Below are positions 1 through 9,482 of a stretch of DNA of 64,000 nt, piece after piece (within the stretch, counting starts at the first letter, position 1; each line of letters opens with the position of its first letter). A program made the translations under genes and the position numbers. The stretch is from assembly GCF_014200435.1 (NCBI RefSeq), contig NZ_JACHBR010000002.1, positions 1,106,501-1,170,500 on the forward strand, given 5' to 3'. This stretch comes from Sphaerisporangium krabiense (GTDB taxonomy: Bacteria > Actinomycetota > Actinomycetes > Streptosporangiales > Streptosporangiaceae). The notes beneath the pieces are model-generated. The model did not search any database. It was not told where the DNA came from and worked only from the letters and a program-made list of their open reading frames with translations.

Positions 1-96
1 CGCCGCGCCGGGCTGCTGACCGGCGGCGCGCCCGCGACCGACGACCTCCTCGCCTGCGCCTTCGCCGCCAAGCCGTACATGATCGACTACTTCTGA
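1..96 (+). CDS. C-terminal end of an unidentified protein (5' partial)
   Basis: The frame starting at base 1 is open and ends at TGA 94-96, giving the last 31 residues of a protein that begins before the window. The tail ends in the residues [11 protein letters not shown] do not recognise the family; it does not look like the YebC/PmpR regulator often found before ruvC in actinomycetes. The roughly 120 bases that follow carry the ruvC promoter and SOS box. Confidence 0.5.
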   Translation, partial: RRAGLLTGGAPATDDLLACAFAAKPYMIDYF

Positions 97-166
97 CGGC
101 GCCGCCGCCGTCCGCCGCGCCGGGACGCCCGGTGTGTCGGAGGGTGCGCGGCCGCGGCGGCCGGGG

Positions 167-172
167 TAGAGT
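167..172 (+). promoter_or_regulatory. Probable -10 element of the ruvCAB promoter
   Basis: TAGAGT at 167-172 fits the actinobacterial -10 pattern TAnnnT and would start transcription near 179, about 37 nt before the ruvC start. No good -35 is visible. The predicted start falls inside the SOS box at 179-194, as expected for LexA repression. Confidence 0.5.
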
Positions 173-178
173 TCGGGG

Positions 179-194
179 CCGAACAGGTGTTCGG
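179..194 (+). promoter_or_regulatory. LexA (SOS) box upstream of ruvCAB
   Basis: CCGAAC-AGGT-GTTCGG is a perfect inverted repeat with the GAAC-N4-GTTC core of LexA boxes in mycobacteria and other actinobacteria. It lies just downstream of a -10 element and 21 bases before the ruvC start. A second overlapping palindrome, GTTCGG-GG-CCGAAC at 171-184, shares its right half. ruvCAB is a known SOS target in related bacteria, so SOS induction is strongly suggested. Confidence 0.85.
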
Positions 195-215
195 CGGTCT
201 TGGGGAGGCGTGCCG

Positions 216-776
216 GTGCGGCTACCGGAGCTGAGGGTCATGGGGGTCGATCCCGGCCTCACCCGGTGCGGCCTCGGCGCCGTCGTCGGCCGCGCGGGCG
301 CGCCGCTCACCCTCGTCAAGGTCGGCGTCGCGCGCACGCCCGCGGGCGACGAGATCGGCGCGCGCCTGGCCGCCATCGAGACCGAGATCGAACGCTGGCT
401 CGACGAGGTCAGGCCCGACGCGGTCGCCGTCGAGCGCGTCTTCAGCCAGAGCAACCTGCGCACCGTCATGGGCACCGCCCAGGCGTCCGCCGTGGCCATC
501 CTGTGCGCCGCGCGCCGCGGCCTGCCCGTCGCGCTGCACACGCCCTCCGAGGTCAAGGCCGCGATCACCGGGTACGGCAACGCCGACAAGGCCCAGGTCG
601 GCACCATGGTCACCCGCCTGCTCCGCCTCGACGCCATGCCGAAACCGGCCGACGCCGCCGACGCGCTGGCGCTCGCCATCTGCCACATCTGGCGCGGCGG
701 CACCCAGAACCGCCTGGCCCAGGCGCTCGCCAGGGCCAGGCCCGCCCCCGCGCCCGCGAAGGGAACCGCCCCGTGA
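216..776 (+). CDS. ruvC: Holliday junction resolvase RuvC
   Basis: RuvC is the dimeric RNase H-fold endonuclease that cleaves Holliday junctions moved by RuvAB. The 186-residue product has the four acidic metal ligands in their expected places: D12 in the GVDPG motif, E73 in VAVERVF, and D146 and D149 in [10 protein letters not shown]. The open frame extends upstream to 132, but GTG 216 is preceded at seven bases by GGGGAGG and puts the first strand at the usual distance. GTG 210 is in frame but too close to that ribosome site. The gene overlaps ruvA by four bases (GTGA) and lies behind a LexA box. Confidence 0.96.
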   Translation: MRLPELRVMGVDPGLTRCGLGAVVGRAGAPLTLVKVGVARTPAGDEIGARLAAIETEIERWLDEVRPDAVAVERVFSQSNLRTVMGTAQASAVAILCAARRGLPVALHTPSEVKAAITGYGNADKAQVGTMVTRLLRLDAMPKPADAADALALAICHIWRGGTQNRLAQALARARPAPAPAKGTAP

Positions 777-1393
777 TCGCCTCCGTCTCCGGGCGCGTCG
801 CCGGCCTCGCCCCCGACTCCGCCGTGCTGGAGGTCGGCGGCGTCGGCGTCCTGGTCCACTGCACCCCGGCCACGCTCGCGTCGCTGCGCGCCGGCGAGCA
901 GGCCAGGCTCGCCACCTCCCTGGTCGTCCGCGAGGACTCCCTCACGCTCTACGGCTTCGCCACCGACGACGAGCGCACGGTCTTCGAGATGCTCCAGACC
1001 GCCTCCGGCGTCGGCCCCAGGCTGGCGCTGGCCATGCTCGCCGTCCACACGCCGAACGCCCTGCGGGTGGCGGTGGCGAGCGCCGACGTCAAGGCGCTGA
1101 CCATGGTGCCGGGCATCGGCCAGAAGGGGGCCCAGCGCATCATCCTGGAGCTGAAGGACAAGCTCGGCACGCCGGACGAGGCCGTCGACGCCGCGCTCAA
1201 CGGCCGCGCCCGCAGGCAGGCGTGGCGCGACCAGGTCCACTCCGGCCTGGTCGGCCTCGGGTACTCCTCCAAGGACGCCGACGAGGCCGTGGCCGCCGTC
1301 GCGCCCGACGCGGACGCCGAGGAGGCCGCCGGCCGCGAGCCGTCGGTCGCCACCCTCCTGAAGGCGGCCCTGCGGGCCCTGAGCGTGCGATAG
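773..1393 (+). CDS. ruvA: Holliday junction branch-migration protein RuvA
   Basis: The 206-residue product is RuvA, the tetrameric junction-binding platform for the RuvB motor. It has an N-terminal OB-fold starting [12 protein letters not shown], two helix-hairpin-helix motifs in the middle ([12 protein letters not shown] and [12 protein letters not shown]), and a C-terminal three-helix RuvB-binding domain ([17 protein letters not shown]) after an acidic linker. The start is GTG 773 inside the ruvC stop (GTGA), which implies translational coupling. Nine bases separate it from ruvB, so the three genes form one operon. Confidence 0.96.
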   Translation: MIASVSGRVAGLAPDSAVLEVGGVGVLVHCTPATLASLRAGEQARLATSLVVREDSLTLYGFATDDERTVFEMLQTASGVGPRLALAMLAVHTPNALRVAVASADVKALTMVPGIGQKGAQRIILELKDKLGTPDEAVDAALNGRARRQAWRDQVHSGLVGLGYSSKDADEAVAAVAPDADAEEAAGREPSVATLLKAALRALSVR

Positions 1394-1402
1394 GGGCCCG
1401 CG

Positions 1403-2452
1403 ATGAGCCTGGAGAGAGATCTGGTGTCCCCGGACGCCGAGGGCGACGAGCGGGCGATCGAGTCCGCGCTGCGCCCCAAGCGTCTGGCCGAGTTCATCGG
1501 CCAGACCCGCGTGCGCGAGCAGCTCTCGCTGGTGCTCGAGAGCGCGCTGCGCCGCGACCGCCCCCCGGACCACGTCCTGATGAGCGGCTCGCCCGGCCTC
1601 GGCAAGACCACCCTCGCCATGATCATCGCCGCGGAGCTGGGCATGCCGCTGCGCCTGACCTCCGGCCCCGCCCTGGAGCGCGCCGGCGACCTCGCCGCCA
1701 TCCTCTCCACGCTGTCGGAGGGCGAGGTGCTGTTCATCGACGAGATCCACCGCATGTCCCGCCCCGCGGAGGAGATGCTCTACCTCGCCATGGAGGACTT
1801 CCGCGTCGACATCGTCGTCGGCAAGGGTCCCGGCGCCACCGCCATCCCCCTGGAGATCGCGCCGTTCACGCTGGTCGGCGCCACCACCCGCGCGGGCCTG
1901 CTGCCCGCCCCCCTGCGCGACCGGTTCGGCTTCGTCGCCCACATGGACTTCTACGACGTCGAGGAGCTGGAGCAGGTCCTGCGCCGCTCGGCGGGCCTGC
2001 TCGCGCTGCGCCTGCCCGAGGAGGCCGCCCACGAGATCGCCCGCCGCTCGCGCGGCACGCCCCGCATCGCCAACCGCCTGCTGCGGCGGGTCCGCGACTT
2101 CGCCGAGGTCCGCACCGACGGCGTGATCACCCGCGACATCGCCTCGGCCGCGCTCAACCTGTACGAGGTCGACGCCGAGGGCCTCGACCGGCTCGACCGC
2201 GCCGTCCTCGGGGCGCTGCTGCGCAAGTTCGGCGGCGGCCCCGTCGGCCTGTCCACGCTGGCGGTCGCGGTGGGGGAGGAGCCCGAGACCGTCGAGGTCG
2301 TCGCCGAGCCGTTCCTCGTGCGCCAGGGGCTGCTCGCCCGCACGCCCCGCGGACGCGTCGCCACCGCCGCGGCCTGGTCCCACCTGGGGCTCACCCCGCC
2401 GCCGGACGCCTTCGGCGCGCAGGCGCCGCCCACCCTCTTCGAGGACCCCTGA
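1403..2452 (+). CDS. ruvB: Holliday junction branch-migration ATPase RuvB
   Basis: RuvB is the hexameric AAA+ motor that drives branch migration on RuvA-bound junctions. The 349-residue product has the Walker A motif GSPGLGKT at 62-69, the Walker B motif LFIDEIHR, the sensor/arginine-finger region around [18 protein letters not shown], and a C-terminal winged helix ([20 protein letters not shown]). The Walker A motif reads GSPGLGKT rather than the commoner GPPGLGKT, which should be tolerated. ATG 1403 has AGGGGC just upstream. It is the last gene of the SOS-controlled ruvCAB operon. Confidence 0.97.
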   Translation: MSLERDLVSPDAEGDERAIESALRPKRLAEFIGQTRVREQLSLVLESALRRDRPPDHVLMSGSPGLGKTTLAMIIAAELGMPLRLTSGPALERAGDLAAILSTLSEGEVLFIDEIHRMSRPAEEMLYLAMEDFRVDIVVGKGPGATAIPLEIAPFTLVGATTRAGLLPAPLRDRFGFVAHMDFYDVEELEQVLRRSAGLLALRLPEEAAHEIARRSRGTPRIANRLLRRVRDFAEVRTDGVITRDIASAALNLYEVDAEGLDRLDRAVLGALLRKFGGGPVGLSTLAVAVGEEPETVEVVAEPFLVRQGLLARTPRGRVATAAAWSHLGLTPPPDAFGAQAPPTLFEDP

Positions 2453-2810
2453 CGCGCCGCCCGCACCGGAGCTCCTGACAACCGTCTTTACAGGTGAGGG
2501 CGGTCGAAACGGCGCCGCGGCCTCGGGTATGCCCCCTTATCCGGCGTACACCCATTTCCGTATGGGATGCCCCCAGAGACGGTCACGGCGGTACGGAAAG
2601 TTTCAAAAATGTCGTATCGGCTGGTCACAGATCGGTGACAACGGGAACTTTCCTGCTCACGCGAGCGTGGGTTCGTTGCCGGGCTTTGACAAGCTCGCCT
2701 AAACTCCGTGGCTTGGCTGGCTGTGTACGCTGACATGTTCAGCGTGGCCGTGCTCATCGCCTCAAGACCTCCGGCGCAGGCCGGTCAGTTCGTAACCGGA
2801 AGGAAGCCCC
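2453..2810 (+). promoter_or_regulatory. 358-bp intergenic region with the yajC-secDF promoter
   Basis: No convincing gene is present; two short overlapping frames at 2488-2757 look random. The sequence is less GC-rich than its flanks. Inverted repeats include GTCAC-N6-GTGAC at 2624-2639 and CACGC-GA-GCGTG at 2658-2669. Candidate promoters are TTGCCG (2676-2681) with TAAACT (2700-2705, 18-bp spacer) and an ECF-like GGAAC (2644-2648) with CGTG 17 bases later. A strong ribosome site (AAGGAAG) at about 2800-2806 serves yajC. Which promoter is used cannot be decided from sequence. Confidence 0.4.
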
Positions 2811-3203
2811 GTGCAGGGCCTTGGATCGTTCGTGCCACTGATCTTGCTGGTCGTGGTCTTCTACTTCTTGCTCATCCGCCCTCAGCGGAAGCGTCAGCAG
2901 GAACAGCTGCAGATGCAGAACAACCTGGCGCCGGGAACCCGGGTGATGACCACCACCGGCCTCTTCGGCACCGTAACCGCCATCGACGACGACGACGTCG
3001 TGATCGAGATAGCGCCGGGCATCGAGACCCGGTGGACGAAGGCGGCCATCGGCCGCGTGGTCACTCCGGTGGAAGAGCCGGGTGACAATGAGATCGGTGA
3101 CGCCGACGGCGCCCCGGAGGTCCGGGACACCGCAGCGGAAGAGAGGGTGCACGACGCCCCGGAACGCCGGGGAGACGAGGGCTCGACCAGCGCGAAGTCC
3201 TGA
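2811..3203 (+). CDS. yajC: Preprotein translocase subunit YajC
   Basis: YajC is the small bitopic partner of SecDF in the Sec translocon. The 130-residue product has a single N-terminal membrane helix (about residues 6-22, LILLVVVFYFLLI) followed by the typical RPQRKRQQEQ segment and a small beta domain (GTRVMTTTGLFGTVTAID). The C-terminal 40 residues are acidic and probably disordered, which is longer than in E. coli but common in actinomycetes. GTG 2811 follows AAGGAAG at a good distance. secD starts 40 bases downstream. Confidence 0.95.
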   Translation: MQGLGSFVPLILLVVVFYFLLIRPQRKRQQEQLQMQNNLAPGTRVMTTTGLFGTVTAIDDDDVVIEIAPGIETRWTKAAIGRVVTPVEEPGDNEIGDADGAPEVRDTAAEERVHDAPERRGDEGSTSAKS

Positions 3204-3243
3204 GTAGGTTCAGCAAACCCCTTGACGAAAGAACTGACCACCA

Positions 3244-5028
3244 GTGGCCCCATCGACCAGTAGCCAGAGCAAGCCGGGGCGAGTGCTCCTGGCGCTCCTG
3301 GCGCTCATCCTCGCCATGGGCGGGGTGATGCTCCTGCAGAAGTCGTTCGTGCCGAAGTTCGGGCTCGACCTCGCCGGCGGCACCACGGTGACGCTGTCCC
3401 CGGTCACCCAGAGCGGCGCGACCCCTTCCCAGGAGAGCCTCGACCTGGCCGTCAACATCATCCGTGAACGGGTGAACGGCAGCGGCATCTCCGACGCAGA
3501 GGTCGCCAAGGCGGGCGACAACATCGTCATCTCCGTCCCAGGCGCGGGCCAGGAGGAGGTCGTCAAGCTGGTCGGTACCACGGCCGAGCTGCGCTTCCGT
3601 CAAGTCCTCGCGGTCGCGCCGGCGAACGCCACGCCGGGCGCGCTGCCGACCGCGCCGGCCACCCCCGCCCCCTCGGGCAGCGGGGCGCCGCAGCCGAGTA
3701 CCACGGCCAAGCCGTCGTCCACGGCCAAGCCGGCTCCGAGCGGCACCCCGGCCGGCCGGGCCCTGTCCTCGGCCCTGACGAACCCCACCCCGGCGCCCTC
3801 CGCGTCGGCCACGGGGCAGGGCGACAAGAAGGACGACAAGAAGGGCTCCGGCAAGGACGAGGGCAAGGCGACGCCCACGCCCAGCGGCTCGGCGGCGCCG
3901 TCGGCGCCCCCCACCGAGGACCCCTTCGCCGGCGTCGACCTGACCGGCGTCGACCCCGTGGTGGCCGAGCAGTTCAAGAAGCTCGACTGCACCAAGAAGG
4001 ATCGCGGGCAGGGCATCCAGGACGAGCCCGACAAGCAGCTCGCCGCCTGTAGCGACGACGGCGTGGCCAAGTACGTCCTGGACAAGGCCGCCGTCAAGGG
4101 CACCGAGGTCGCGGGCGCGAACTCCGGCGTCGACTCCACCACCGGCGAGTGGATCGTCCAGGTGAACTTCAAGAGCGCCGGCGCCAGCCAGTTCGCCAAG
4201 ATCACCGGTCAGATCACCAGCGCCCCGCAGCCGCGCAACCAGCTCGCGATGGTGCTGGACGGCGTCGTCATCTCCGCCCCGGTCATCGAGGAGCCGATCC
4301 CGGGCGGCCAGGCCCGCATCTCCGGCAGCTTCACCCAGAAGACCGCCGACGACCTGGCCAACCAGCTCAAGTACGGCGCCCTGCCGCTGAAGTTCGTGCA
4401 GAGCTCCATCGAGGAGGTCTCCTCCACGCTCGGCGCCGACCAGCTGCGCGGCGGCCTGCTCGCGGGCGGCATCGGCCTCATCCTGGTCGTGCTGTACTCG
4501 CTGCTGTACTACCGGGGCCTCGGCCTCGTCGCGGTGGCCAGCCTCGCGGTGGCGACGATCCTGACCTACCAGGCGGTGGTCCTGCTCGGCCACAACGCCA
4601 ACTTCCGCCTGTCGCTGCCGCACATCATCGGCCTGATCGTCTCGATCGGTATCACCGCCGACTCCTTCATCGTCTACTTCGAACGCATGCGCGACGAGAT
4701 GAAGGAGGGCAGGCGCTCGCTGCGGGTGGCCGTCGAGGTCGCCTGGGTGCGCGCCCGGCGCACGATCCTGATCGCCGACGCGGTCATGTTCATCGCCGCC
4801 GTGGTGCTCTACTTCCTGGCGGTCGGCGGCGTCGCGGGCTTCGCCTTCGCGATGGGCCTCACCACGCTCATCGACATCGCCGTCGTGTTCCTCTTCACCA
4901 AGCCGTTCGTCGCGCTGCTGGCCAGGCTCTCCTTCTTCGCCAAGGGCCACAAGCTGTCGGGTCTGGACGCCGAGCGCATGGGCCGTGACGCGCCCGTCGC
5001 CCGCACGACCGTTTCGCAGGAGGGCTGA
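3244..5028 (+). CDS. secD: Protein translocase subunit SecD
   Basis: SecD uses the proton gradient with SecF to pull exported proteins through SecYEG. The 594-residue product has an N-terminal membrane helix, the periplasmic P1 region, and a five-helix C-terminal RND bundle beginning near residue 400 (DQLRGGLLAGGIGLILVVLY) with the conserved SIGITADSFIVYFERMRDE segment. Between about residues 120 and 230 it carries a long Pro/Ala/Ser/Lys-rich, apparently disordered insertion, which is an actinobacterial trait. The GTG 3244 start has only a weak ribosome site (GAAAGA). The stop overlaps the secF ATG by one base. Confidence 0.96.
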   Translation: MAPSTSSQSKPGRVLLALLALILAMGGVMLLQKSFVPKFGLDLAGGTTVTLSPVTQSGATPSQESLDLAVNIIRERVNGSGISDAEVAKAGDNIVISVPGAGQEEVVKLVGTTAELRFRQVLAVAPANATPGALPTAPATPAPSGSGAPQPSTTAKPSSTAKPAPSGTPAGRALSSALTNPTPAPSASATGQGDKKDDKKGSGKDEGKATPTPSGSAAPSAPPTEDPFAGVDLTGVDPVVAEQFKKLDCTKKDRGQGIQDEPDKQLAACSDDGVAKYVLDKAAVKGTEVAGANSGVDSTTGEWIVQVNFKSAGASQFAKITGQITSAPQPRNQLAMVLDGVVISAPVIEEPIPGGQARISGSFTQKTADDLANQLKYGALPLKFVQSSIEEVSSTLGADQLRGGLLAGGIGLILVVLYSLLYYRGLGLVAVASLAVATILTYQAVVLLGHNANFRLSLPHIIGLIVSIGITADSFIVYFERMRDEMKEGRRSLRVAVEVAWVRARRTILIADAVMFIAAVVLYFLAVGGVAGFAFAMGLTTLIDIAVVFLFTKPFVALLARLSFFAKGHKLSGLDAERMGRDAPVARTTVSQEG

Positions 5029-6110
5029 TGTCGCGCATCGGTGTGATCGGCCGCCGGCTGTACCGCGGCGAGGTCGACATCGACTTCGTCGGGCGCTACA
5101 AGCTGTGGTCCGCGGTGTCCGGCCTGCTGCTGGTGATCTCCATCGTCGGCCTGGTCTTCCAGGGGCTCAACCTGGGCGTCGAGTTCAAGGGCGGCTCGGT
5201 CTTCAGCTTCGACAAGCCGCGCGCCTCCACCATCGAGACCGTGCGCTCCACGGTCGAGGAGGCCGGAGCCCACCAGGTCTCCGTGCAGGAGGCGGGCAAC
5301 CGCTGGCGGGTGACCACGCAGAGCCTCGCGGCCTCCCAGGTCACCACTGTCCAGAACGCCATCTCCAAAGAGTTCGGCATCGCCGGCAACCAGGTGAGCA
5401 AGCAGATCATCGGCCCCACGTGGGGCGGTGAGGTGCTCAAGAAGGCCGTCATCGGCCTGATCGTCTTCATGATCGCGATCATCCTGTACCTGACGATGGC
5501 CTTCGAGTGGAAGATGGCGCTGGCCGCGGTGGTCGCGCTGTTCCACGACCTCGTCATCACCGCCGGCATCTACGCCTGGTCCGGCTTCGAGGTCACCCCG
5601 GCGACCATGCTGGGCTTCCTGACCATCCTCGGTTATTCGCTGTACGACGCGGTCGTGGTGTTCGACATGATCAAGGAGGTCACGGCCAAGCTCGGCACGA
5701 CCTCCAAGATGACCTACACCCAGGCCGCCAACAACGCGCTGAACCACACGCTGATCCGCTCGCTGAACACCAGCCTGGTGGCGATCCTGCCCGTGGCCGC
5801 CATCCTGTTCATCGGCACCACGCTGTTCGGCGCGGGCACCCTGAAGGACCTGTCGCTGGCCCTGTTCGTCGGCATGATCGTCGGCACGTACTCCTCGCTG
5901 TGCGTGGCGACGCCGCTGCTGGTCAACCTCAAGGAGCGCGAGCCGAAGTACATGGCGATCGCCAAGCGGCTGGCCTCCAACAAGGGGGGCTCGCCGCAGG
6001 ACGCCCCGCCGGCGGGCAAGGGCAAGGAACCCGCCGCGGCGGCCACCTCCACCGGCCCGGCCGCCTCGCAGAACGGTTCGGTGTCCCCGCAGAAGCGCAA
6101 GAAACGCTAG
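5028..6110 (+). CDS. secF: Protein translocase subunit SecF
   Basis: SecF is the second half of the SecDF proton-driven secretion motor. The 360-residue product has membrane helix 1 near residues 25-45, a short periplasmic domain starting LGVEFKGGSVFSF, and five C-terminal helices including TILGYSLYDAVVVFD. The last 45 residues are a hydrophilic, Lys/Ala/Pro-rich cytoplasmic tail. The ATG lies in the secD stop (TGATG), so the two are translationally coupled, matching their 1:1 stoichiometry. Confidence 0.96.
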   Translation: MSRIGVIGRRLYRGEVDIDFVGRYKLWSAVSGLLLVISIVGLVFQGLNLGVEFKGGSVFSFDKPRASTIETVRSTVEEAGAHQVSVQEAGNRWRVTTQSLAASQVTTVQNAISKEFGIAGNQVSKQIIGPTWGGEVLKKAVIGLIVFMIAIILYLTMAFEWKMALAAVVALFHDLVITAGIYAWSGFEVTPATMLGFLTILGYSLYDAVVVFDMIKEVTAKLGTTSKMTYTQAANNALNHTLIRSLNTSLVAILPVAAILFIGTTLFGAGTLKDLSLALFVGMIVGTYSSLCVATPLLVNLKEREPKYMAIAKRLASNKGGSPQDAPPAGKGKEPAAAATSTGPAASQNGSVSPQKRKKR

Positions 6111-6129
6111 AGAGGGCTCCTCTCCCGTG

Positions 6130-6164
6130 GCGCCCCCGTGATGCCCGCCGGCGTCCGGGGGCGC
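6130..6164 (+). terminator. Hairpin between secF and apt
   Basis: GCGCCCCCG at 6130-6138 pairs perfectly with CGGGGGCGC at 6156-6164 across a 17-nt loop, 20 bases after the secF stop. No T-run follows, as is usual for actinomycete hairpins, so it may terminate only partly and let some transcription run into apt. Confidence 0.5.
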
Positions 6165-6202
6165 TTCGCTGCCCTCAGGCCCGCCCCTCAGGAAGGACTC
6201 CG

Positions 6203-6721
6203 ATGAGCGACCTCGCAGAAACGATCCTCGGCCGGATCCGCGACGTCCCCGACTATCCCAAGCCCGGCGTGGTGTTCAAGGACATCACCCCGCTGCTCGG
6301 CGACCACGGCGCGTTCGCCGCCGTCGTGGACGCCCTGGCCGACGGGCTGGAGGTCGACAAGGTCGTCGGGATCGAGGCCCGCGGCTTCATCCTGGCCGCC
6401 CCGGTGGCGTACACGGCGGGCGCGGGGTTCGTGCCCATCCGAAAAAAGGGGAAACTCCCTGCCGCGGCCCACGCGGCGTCCTACGATCTGGAGTACGGCT
6501 CCGCCGTCATCGAGGTCCACCGCGACGCCTTCGCCCCTGGCGACCGCGTGCTGATCGTCGACGACGTGCTCGCCACGGGGGGCACCGCCCGTGCCGCGGT
6601 GGAGCTGGTCGGCCGGGCCGGTGCCGAGGTCGTGGCCGTGTCGGTGCTGATGGAACTGGCCTTCCTCAAGGGCCGTGAGCGTCTGAGCGGCGTTGACGTG
6701 CGCGCTTTGGTGGTCGTCTGA
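6203..6721 (+). CDS. apt: Adenine phosphoribosyltransferase
   Basis: Apt makes AMP from adenine and PRPP in purine salvage. The 172-residue product begins MSDLAETILGRIRDVPDYPKPGV, has the flexible-loop and purine-binding region around IEARGFILAAPVAY, and carries the PRPP-binding motif VLIVDDVLATGGTA. ATG 6203 is preceded by AGGAAGGA at an ideal distance. The secDF-apt-rel order is a conserved actinobacterial arrangement that links purine salvage to (p)ppGpp metabolism. Confidence 0.95.
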   Translation: MSDLAETILGRIRDVPDYPKPGVVFKDITPLLGDHGAFAAVVDALADGLEVDKVVGIEARGFILAAPVAYTAGAGFVPIRKKGKLPAAAHAASYDLEYGSAVIEVHRDAFAPGDRVLIVDDVLATGGTARAAVELVGRAGAEVVAVSVLMELAFLKGRERLSGVDVRALVVV

Positions 6722-6744
6722 TCCACGGGCGGGAGGGAGGGCCT

Positions 6745-6766
6745 CTCCAGCGTGGATACACTGGAG
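6745..6766 (+). promoter_or_regulatory. Inverted repeat between apt and rel
   Basis: CTCCAG (6745-6750) and CTGGAG (6761-6766) form a 6-bp inverted repeat with a 10-bp spacer, ending 27 bases before the rel start. It could be an operator for rel or a weak terminator for apt; nothing else in the sequence decides. Confidence 0.3.
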
Positions 6767-6793
6767 AATCTGGACTCGACGTGAGGAGTCTGA

Positions 6794-9145
6794 GTGCCCC
6801 GTGATGTGGCCTTGCCCGAGGTGACCGACACCCCAGCGCCGGTTTCCGCGCCCGCGGACGAGACGGGTCCAGCCACGCCCGCGGGCACGGAGGACAGACC
6901 GGCGCCTGTCGTACGACGCAGGCTGTCCCGGTTCGGGGGGCAATGGGGTGGAGCAATGAATCCGGTTCTGGAACCGCTGTTCAAGACGGTCCGGGCCACT
7001 CATCCCAAGGCCGACCTCCGTCTGATCGAGCGCGCCTACGATGTCGCGGCCTACCACCACCGTGACCAGAAGCGCAAGAGCGGGGACCCTTACATCACCC
7101 ACCCGCTGGCCGTCGCCACCATCCTCGCCGAGCTGGGCACCGACGACGAGACCCTGTGCGCGGCCCTGCTCCACGACACCGTCGAGGACACCGCCTACGG
7201 CCTGGACGAGCTGCGCGGCGACTTCGGCGAGAACATCGCGCTGCTCGTCGACGGCGTCACCAAGCTGGACAAGGTCAAGTTCGGCGACGCCGCGCAGGCC
7301 GAGACCGTGCGCAAGATGGTCGTCGCCATGTCCCGCGACATCCGGGTCCTGGTGATCAAGCTCGCCGACCGGCTCCACAACATGCGCACGCTGCGCTACC
7401 TGCCGCGTCACAAGCAGGAGCAGAAGGCCCGCGAGACGCTGGAGATCTTCGCGCCGCTGGCCCACCGGCTCGGCATGAACACCATCAAATGGGAGCTGGA
7501 GGACCTGGCGTTCGGCATGTTGTACCCGAAACGGTACGACGAGATCGCCCGCATGGTCTCCGAGCGCGCCCCCCGGCGCGACCTGTTCCTGCAGGAGGTC
7601 ATCGAGAAGGTCGCCGGCGACCTGCGCGAGGCCAAGATCCGCGCGACCGTCAAGGGCCGGCCCAAGCACTACTACTCGATCTACCAGAAGATGATCGCGC
7701 GCGAGGTGGCGTTCGACGACATCTACGACCTGGTGGGCATCCGCGTCCTGGTCGACACCGTCCGCGACTGTTACGCCGCGCTCGGAACGATCCACGCACG
7801 GTGGAACCCGGTGCCCGGCCGGTTCAAGGACTACATCGCGATGCCCAAGTTCAACATGTACCAGTCGCTGCACACGACGGTGATCGGGCCGGAGGGCAAG
7901 CCCGTCGAGCTGCAGATCCGCACCCGCGCGATGCACCACCGCGCGGAGTACGGCGTCGCGGCGCACTGGAAGTACAAGGAGGAGATGGCGGCCTCCGGCC
8001 CGGCGGGGGCCCGGATGAAGTCGGCCGGCGACATGGCCTGGCTGCGCCAGCTCCTCGACTGGCAGAAGGAGACCAGCGATCCGGGCGAGTTCCTGGAGTC
8101 GCTCAGGTTCGACCTGTCGGTGTCGGAGGTGTTCGTCTTCACCCCGCGCGGCCAGGTGATCGCGCTGCCGGAGGGCGCCACCCCCGTCGACTTCGCCTAC
8201 GCCGTCCACACCGAGGTCGGCCACCGTTGCATCGGCGCCCGCGTGAACGGCCGCCTGGTGCCGCTGGAGAGCCGGCTGAGCAACGGCGACACCGTCGAGA
8301 TCTTCACCTCCAAGTCCCCGGACGCCGGGCCCTCGCGCGACTGGCTGAAGTTCGTCAAGAGCGGCAGGGCGCGCAACAAGATCCGCCAGTGGTTCTCCAA
8401 GGAGCGCCGCGAGACCGCGATCGAGGCGGGCAAGGAGGCCATCGGCAGGGCCATGCGCAAGCAGGGCCTTCCCTTGCAGCGCCTGATGTCCGGAGAGAGC
8501 CTCCTGGCGCTCGCCAGGGACCTCCGGTACGCGGACGTCTCGGCGCTGTACGCGGCCGTCGGAGAGGGCCACACGGCCGCGCAGGCGGTGGTCCAGAAGC
8601 TCGTGCAGTCCCTGGGCGGCGTCGAGGGCGCCGAGGAGGACATCGCCGAGGCCGCCGTCCCCACCAAGCTGCGCGGCCGCCCGCCCCGCAGCGGCACCAA
8701 CGCGGGTGTGATCGTCGCGGGCGACTCCGACGTCTGGGTACGCCTGTCCCGCTGCTGCACCCCCGTCCCCGGCGACGACATCGTCGGTTTCGTCACGCGC
8801 GGCCACGGCGTCTCGGTGCACCGCACCAACTGCCCCAACGTCGAGCAGCTCAGGGCCGAGCCGGACCGCCTGGTAGAGGTGAGCTGGTCGCCCACCGACG
8901 ACTCGGTGTTCCTGGTCGCCATCCAGGTGGAGGCGCTCGACCGCCCGCGCCTGCTCTCCGACGTCACGCGCACGCTGTCCGACCAGCACGTCAACATCCT
9001 GTCGGCGTCGGTCACCACCTCCCGCGACCGCACGGCCGTCAGCAAGTTCACCTTCGAGATGGGCGACCCCAAACACCTGGGCCACGTCCTGAAGGCCGTA
9101 CGCAACATCCAGGGCGTCTACGACGTCTACCGCGTCACCAACTGA
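6794..9145 (+). CDS. rel: Bifunctional (p)ppGpp synthetase/hydrolase Rel
   Basis: This long RelA/SpoT homologue makes and degrades (p)ppGpp in the stringent response. Domains of the 783-residue protein in order: a variable N-terminal tail of about 55 residues, an HD hydrolase ([18 protein letters not shown]), a synthetase ([31 protein letters not shown]), TGS ([22 protein letters not shown]), a helical linker and CC-type zinc finger ([11 protein letters not shown]), and a C-terminal ACT domain ([20 protein letters not shown]). Intact HD residues predict hydrolase activity as well. GTG 6794 follows GAGGAG by five bases. Confidence 0.95.
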   Translation: MPRDVALPEVTDTPAPVSAPADETGPATPAGTEDRPAPVVRRRLSRFGGQWGGAMNPVLEPLFKTVRATHPKADLRLIERAYDVAAYHHRDQKRKSGDPYITHPLAVATILAELGTDDETLCAALLHDTVEDTAYGLDELRGDFGENIALLVDGVTKLDKVKFGDAAQAETVRKMVVAMSRDIRVLVIKLADRLHNMRTLRYLPRHKQEQKARETLEIFAPLAHRLGMNTIKWELEDLAFGMLYPKRYDEIARMVSERAPRRDLFLQEVIEKVAGDLREAKIRATVKGRPKHYYSIYQKMIAREVAFDDIYDLVGIRVLVDTVRDCYAALGTIHARWNPVPGRFKDYIAMPKFNMYQSLHTTVIGPEGKPVELQIRTRAMHHRAEYGVAAHWKYKEEMAASGPAGARMKSAGDMAWLRQLLDWQKETSDPGEFLESLRFDLSVSEVFVFTPRGQVIALPEGATPVDFAYAVHTEVGHRCIGARVNGRLVPLESRLSNGDTVEIFTSKSPDAGPSRDWLKFVKSGRARNKIRQWFSKERRETAIEAGKEAIGRAMRKQGLPLQRLMSGESLLALARDLRYADVSALYAAVGEGHTAAQAVVQKLVQSLGGVEGAEEDIAEAAVPTKLRGRPPRSGTNAGVIVAGDSDVWVRLSRCCTPVPGDDIVGFVTRGHGVSVHRTNCPNVEQLRAEPDRLVEVSWSPTDDSVFLVAIQVEALDRPRLLSDVTRTLSDQHVNILSASVTTSRDRTAVSKFTFEMGDPKHLGHVLKAVRNIQGVYDVYRVTN

Positions 9146-9321
9146 CCCACCACCCCCACCGGTCTCTCTCCGCCCCCCTCAGCCCCTCCGCAAGCACCGG
9201 CGACCAGCACATAAGGGCGCCGTCGCTTGTGCAGGGTCGGGGAAGGAGTCCCTTCCGCTGATGAGAAGCGCCGACTCAGGGACCTCCCGACGTGTGCTCT
9301 TGACGCGATGCACAAAAACCC

Positions 9322-9428
9322 GCGTGAGGGCGCGCCGGTGCTCTGAAGGAGGAGGGAGGAAGGGGGTGAGGAACGATCCCCCTTCCGACCGACGACGAAA
9401 GAGCGCCGGCTCAAAGGCGCCCTCACGC
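9322..9428. repeat. Compound hairpin (nested inverted repeats)
   Basis: GCGTGAGGGCGC (9322-9333) is perfectly complementary to GCGCCCTCACGC (9417-9428). The next bases on each side (GCCGGTGCTCT against AGAGCGCCGGC) extend the stem with one mismatch and a short bulge. Inside it GGAAGGGGG (9358-9366) pairs perfectly with CCCCCTTCC (9378-9386). The whole 107 nt can fold into one long branched structure on either strand. It could be a terminator, a dispersed palindromic repeat or a structured RNA. Confidence 0.6.
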
Positions 9429-9459
9429 CGCGCGAACGAAGAGAGCGCCATAAACGCAG

Positions 9460-9482
9460 CCCGGCCGGTCAGGTCGGCCGGG
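9460..9482 (-). terminator. Terminator of the DUF349 gene
   Basis: CCCGGCCG (9460-9467) and CGGCCGGG (9475-9482) form a perfect 8-bp stem with a 7-nt loop. Read on the minus strand it begins 36 bases after the DUF349 stop and is followed by GCTGCGTTTATGG, a short T-run, so it is best placed as that gene's terminator. Confidence 0.6.

Noticed and set aside
2488-2757. Small overlapping frames on both strands between ruvB and yajC
   Set aside because: They have no ribosome site, no recognisable sequence and odd composition; the region reads as regulatory DNA.
3061-4950. A 629-codon minus-strand frame opposite secD
   Set aside because: It is a shadow of secD; low-complexity Gly/Arg runs mirror the Pro/Ala insertion of SecD.
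9179-9451. A 90-codon minus-strand frame in the hairpin-rich spacer
   Set aside because: Its sequence is dictated by the inverted repeats and it lacks a ribosome site.
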